This document shows positions 13,588 through 15,484 of a stretch of 15,484 nt of DNA, in pieces. The position numbers and the translations under genes are program-made. Each line of letters begins with the position of its first letter. Position 1 is the first letter of the stretch. Below the pieces are notes generated by a model that worked only from the letters and a program-made list of their open reading frames with translations, was not told the DNA's origin and did no database searches. Source of the DNA: RGIG3009 sp045630765 (lineage in GTDB: Bacteria; Bacillota; Clostridia; Oscillospirales; Acutalibacteraceae); the NCBI GenBank assembly GCA_045630765.1, contig JAZQTM010000039.1, positions 1 through 15,484 of the forward strand. Direction: 5' to 3'.

Positions 13588-14877
13588 TTATTGATGTGAT
13601 GCCTGATATTGTGTTGCCCAACCATCTACGATCGCCTTTTTGACATTAGCCCATTCTCCCGTACCGGCAGAGTACGCCGCCAATGCCGAGACGACTTCGG
13701 CGCGCCATGCGTCGGTATTCGGCGTGTACGGGAACATCCACTTGACACTGGTGGTGTCCCCTTTGGCAAGCCGTTCGTCCAAAATGGCATACAAGCCGTT
13801 GTCGGGTTTTTTCGCCGATTTGAACGGCGAGGTGAAGCCCATCTCACCACCTGCAAGTGCTGACGTACCGGTCTCGCTCGTTGCCAACCATTTCATAAAA
13901 TCAAGCGTTGCCTTTTGATCGGCTTCGGAAACCTCGGAATTAACTACCCAGTAGTTTTCCGTGCCCGCGCACAACCCCTGCTTGGCATCGTCTACACCGA
14001 AGTAGATCGGCAAAAATCCGATATTCTCTTTGCCGATCGCCGTCGCGTTCGCATATTCCCACGTTCCGTTTTGATAAAACACCGCTTTGCCTTCCTTAAA
14101 CTCGGCGACCGCATCGTCACCGGTTTTGGACGTGAGTGTTTTGGGATCGGTTGCGGAATTATTGATATACAGATCCCACACCGCTTTGAGGTTATCGAGA
14201 TACGTGCCTTTAATGGTAGCCGGTTGCTCGATAACATTGTCTTTGGTGAACTCATAATACAGCGGCAAATTCGTCAAGTGACCCGAAAACCGCCAACTGG
14301 ACGAGCCGTCAAGACCCGACGAAGTAAACGCATCAAACCCGAGTTCTTTTGAACGTGAATGAATATCCTCCGCGATCCGTTTCAGCGAAGCAAAGTCTGT
14401 AATTTCGTCAATGGTGTAGCCCGCATCGCCGAGCAACTTTTTGTTGGTTATCAACCCGTATGCCTCGTACACGAATGCGATACCGTAAACCTTACCGTCT
14501 TGTTTGAGAGCAAAATCGTCTGAAATCAGTTCCTTATAAACTTCGGAATCCGAAAGATCCAACGCATAGTCCTTCCACGCGGACAAACCGACAGGTCCGT
14601 TGACTTGAAACATCGTGGGCGGATTTTCTTTGTCGATCTCTACACCAAGAGTTTTTTCATAGTCACCCGACGCCGCCGTCACGACTTTGACCTCAATGCC
14701 CGTTTCTTCCTTGTACTTGGCGGCAACCATTTGCCAGTCGTCGTTTGCTTCCGGCTTAAAATTCAGATAATACACCTTGCCGGCTTGCGGATCGTCATCC
14801 GCCGGTTTTTTCGTACATCCGGCAAACAGACACACCGTCATACCGAAAATCAGCGCCAAAGATAACAATTTTTTCAT
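13588..14877 (-). CDS. Sugar ABC transporter substrate-binding lipoprotein (CUT1)
   Basis: Extracellular, lipid-anchored receptor that delivers a carbohydrate to the permeases encoded just downstream. The protein is 429 residues: signal peptide 1-20, lipobox LFAGC with lipidated Cys21, an acidic linker, then a two-lobed cluster-B (SBP_bac_1/8) fold starting at YYLNFKPEANDDWQ. Typical features are the TGIEVKVVTA strand (about 60-69), GKVYGIAFVYEAYGLITNKKL in the hinge region (about 129-149), the GKAVFYQNGTWEYANA strand-loop, and an aromatic-rich C-terminal lobe. The start at 14877 follows AAGGAGG with 9 nt spacing. It is the first gene of the operon. I see no convincing sigma-A promoter in the 150 nt upstream, only -10-like TATACT and TATTAT boxes, which fits an activator-dependent or weak promoter. 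Sugar specificity is inferred only from malQ. Confidence 0.93.
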   Translation of the reverse strand: MKKLLSLALIFGMTVCLFAGCTKKPADDDPQAGKVYYLNFKPEANDDWQMVAAKYKEETGIEVKVVTAASGDYEKTLGVEIDKENPPTMFQVNGPVGLSAWKDYALDLSDSEVYKELISDDFALKQDGKVYGIAFVYEAYGLITNKKLLGDAGYTIDEITDFASLKRIAEDIHSRSKELGFDAFTSSGLDGSSSWRFSGHLTNLPLYYEFTKDNVIEQPATIKGTYLDNLKAVWDLYINNSATDPKTLTSKTGDDAVAEFKEGKAVFYQNGTWEYANATAIGKENIGFLPIYFGVDDAKQGLCAGTENYWVVNSEVSEADQKATLDFMKWLATSETGTSALAGGEMGFTSPFKSAKKPDNGLYAILDERLAKGDTTSVKWMFPYTPNTDAWRAEVVSALAAYSAGTGEWANVKKAIVDGWATQYQASHQ

Positions 14878-15033
14878 ATTGGGGTTCCTCCTTGCATATA
14901 ATATGGGTTACTGCTGACAGTATAGCGCACTCCCCGTGGCGGGAATTGTCACTTTTTGCTTGTCTGCTTCTTTTTCAAGTATGCGCGTCTTTTTGGCGGT
15001 GTATGCACAAATCCGATTTCAAATTTATATAAA

Positions 15034-15074
15034 AACCCCGAGGCGTTATGGCATTGCCGTATTGCCTCGGGGTT
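15034..15074 (-). terminator. Second terminator downstream of jag
   Basis: Perfect 11-bp stem AACCCCGAGGC (15034-15044) / GCCTCGGGGTT (15064-15074). The 19-nt loop can form a small inner GGC/GCC stem. On the minus strand it is followed by UUUUAUAUAAAUUU, so it acts on transcripts coming from jag. The stretch 14878-15030 beyond it holds the leader of the sugar-binding protein gene and no ORF. Confidence 0.75.
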
Positions 15075-15093
15075 CAGTATTCTCTACACACGC

Positions 15094-15138
15094 AAAAAAG
15101 ACACCGTTTGATCTTTTGATCAAACGGTGTCTTTTGTT
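15094..15138 (-). terminator. First terminator downstream of jag
   Basis: Perfect 18-bp stem from 15096-15113 paired with 15118-15135 around a TTTT loop, starting 4 nt after the jag stop codon. Both flanks are A/T runs (A6 at 15094-15099, T4 and more at 15132-15140), so it can work on either strand. It is the longest perfect hairpin in the window. Confidence 0.88.
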
Positions 15139-15139
15139 T

Positions 15140-15484
15140 TTACAGATCAATTCTGCCGTACAGGGTTGCTTTGATTTCGGTTTCCGAGGTGGTGCGCTCC
15201 GGAGGAGCGATATCCTCTGCCGTATTCATCGGGTTGCTGCGCGGCACAAATTTACGAACCGGACGGTCGATCGCCATCGGATCACGGCGTTCGCCGCGTA
15301 CCGGACGCTCCTCGCGGTCACGGTTTTCCGAACGACCTTTGCCACGGGGACGAGCCTTAACGGGGTTATCCTCCGACGGAGCGATCACCACGTGACGCTG
15401 CGGCTCACTGCCGACACTGTACGAAGTGGCGCCGTCTACTTTTTGAACGGCGGTGTGAATGATGCGGCGCTCATACGGATTCAT
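15140..15484 (-). CDS. jag: Jag / SpoIIIJ-associated RNA-binding protein, C-terminal part (5' end beyond the window)
   Basis: Jag is a cytoplasmic KH-R3H RNA-binding protein encoded next to the YidC/SpoIIIJ membrane insertase and linked to cell-wall and elongation control. The 114 visible residues begin in the R3H domain: NPYERRIIHTAVQ (2-14) with the R-x-x-x-H signature (Arg6, His10), then VDGATSYSVGSEPQRHVVIAP (16-36). The Met at the window edge is almost surely internal, because full Jag proteins are over 200 residues with Jag-N and KH domains first. After the R3H domain comes an unusually long charged tail (37-114) rich in Arg, Glu, Pro and Gly (for example RPRGKGRSENRDREERPVRGERR), probably disordered. 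The stop at 15142-15140 is followed by two terminators. Confidence 0.9.
   Translation of the reverse strand: MNPYERRIIHTAVQKVDGATSYSVGSEPQRHVVIAPSEDNPVKARPRGKGRSENRDREERPVRGERRDPMAIDRPVRKFVPRSNPMNTAEDIAPPERTTSETEIKATLYGRIDL

Noticed and set aside
14878..15030. Sigma-A promoter of the sugar-binding protein gene
   Set aside because: TATACT and TATTAT boxes exist, but no -35 hexamer stands at 16-18 nt from either, so no specific promoter can be supported.

Overview
This window reads as chromosomal DNA of a low-to-mid GC Gram-positive bacterium, most likely an anaerobic member of Clostridia (Oscillospiraceae/Ruminococcaceae-like). The evidence is a SpoIID-family sporulation protein, a YerB-type lipoprotein, a DUF896 (YnzC-like) protein, a Jag R3H domain, strong AGGAGG-type ribosome sites, consensus sigma-A promoters and intrinsic terminators. 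The assignment rests on gene content only. I see no phage, plasmid, insertion sequence or CRISPR array.

Layout, left to right. (1) 1-563: 5' part of gap (GAPDH, minus), with a promoter that carries a palindrome between its -35 and -10 boxes. (2) 717-1670: multi-pass membrane protein of unknown function (minus). (3) 1776-3134: citrate synthase (minus) with a TTG start, divergent from (4) a SpoIID-family protein, 3220-4197 (plus). (5) 4201-4908: DUF2238/YjdF-like membrane protein (minus), convergent with spoIID. (6) 5046-5120: tRNA-Arg(CCU) with encoded CCA, a near-perfect promoter and a terminator (minus). (7) 5240-6289: YerB/DUF3048 lipoprotein (plus). (8) 6326-9133: minus-strand operon mnmG-rsmG-DUF896, tightly coupled. 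(9) 9389-10249: rsmA/ksgA (plus), divergent from mnmG. (10) 10273-14877: minus-strand operon of sugar-binding lipoprotein, two ABC permeases and 4-alpha-glucanotransferase (malQ). (11) 15140-15484: 3' end of jag (minus), followed by two tandem terminators.

How the genes work together. The mnmG/rsmG/rsmA block is translation maintenance: MnmG modifies the tRNA wobble uridine, while RsmG and RsmA methylate 16S rRNA. The sugar operon should import a glucan oligosaccharide, and MalQ would then disproportionate it in the cytoplasm. No ABC ATPase is encoded here, so a shared MsmX-type ATPase elsewhere would be needed. Gap and citrate synthase are central carbon enzymes in separate transcription units.

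Most notable context: jag ... mnmG-rsmG on one strand matches the conserved origin-proximal Firmicutes order rnpA-yidC-jag-mnmE-mnmG-rsmG, but mnmE is not there. The sugar operon and rsmA occupy the space between jag and mnmG. The mnmG/rsmA divergent intergenic region holds an unusual set of inverted and direct repeats that overlap the mnmG promoter. I found no clear previously undescribed multi-gene system. The best leads are regulatory DNA and the rearranged synteny.
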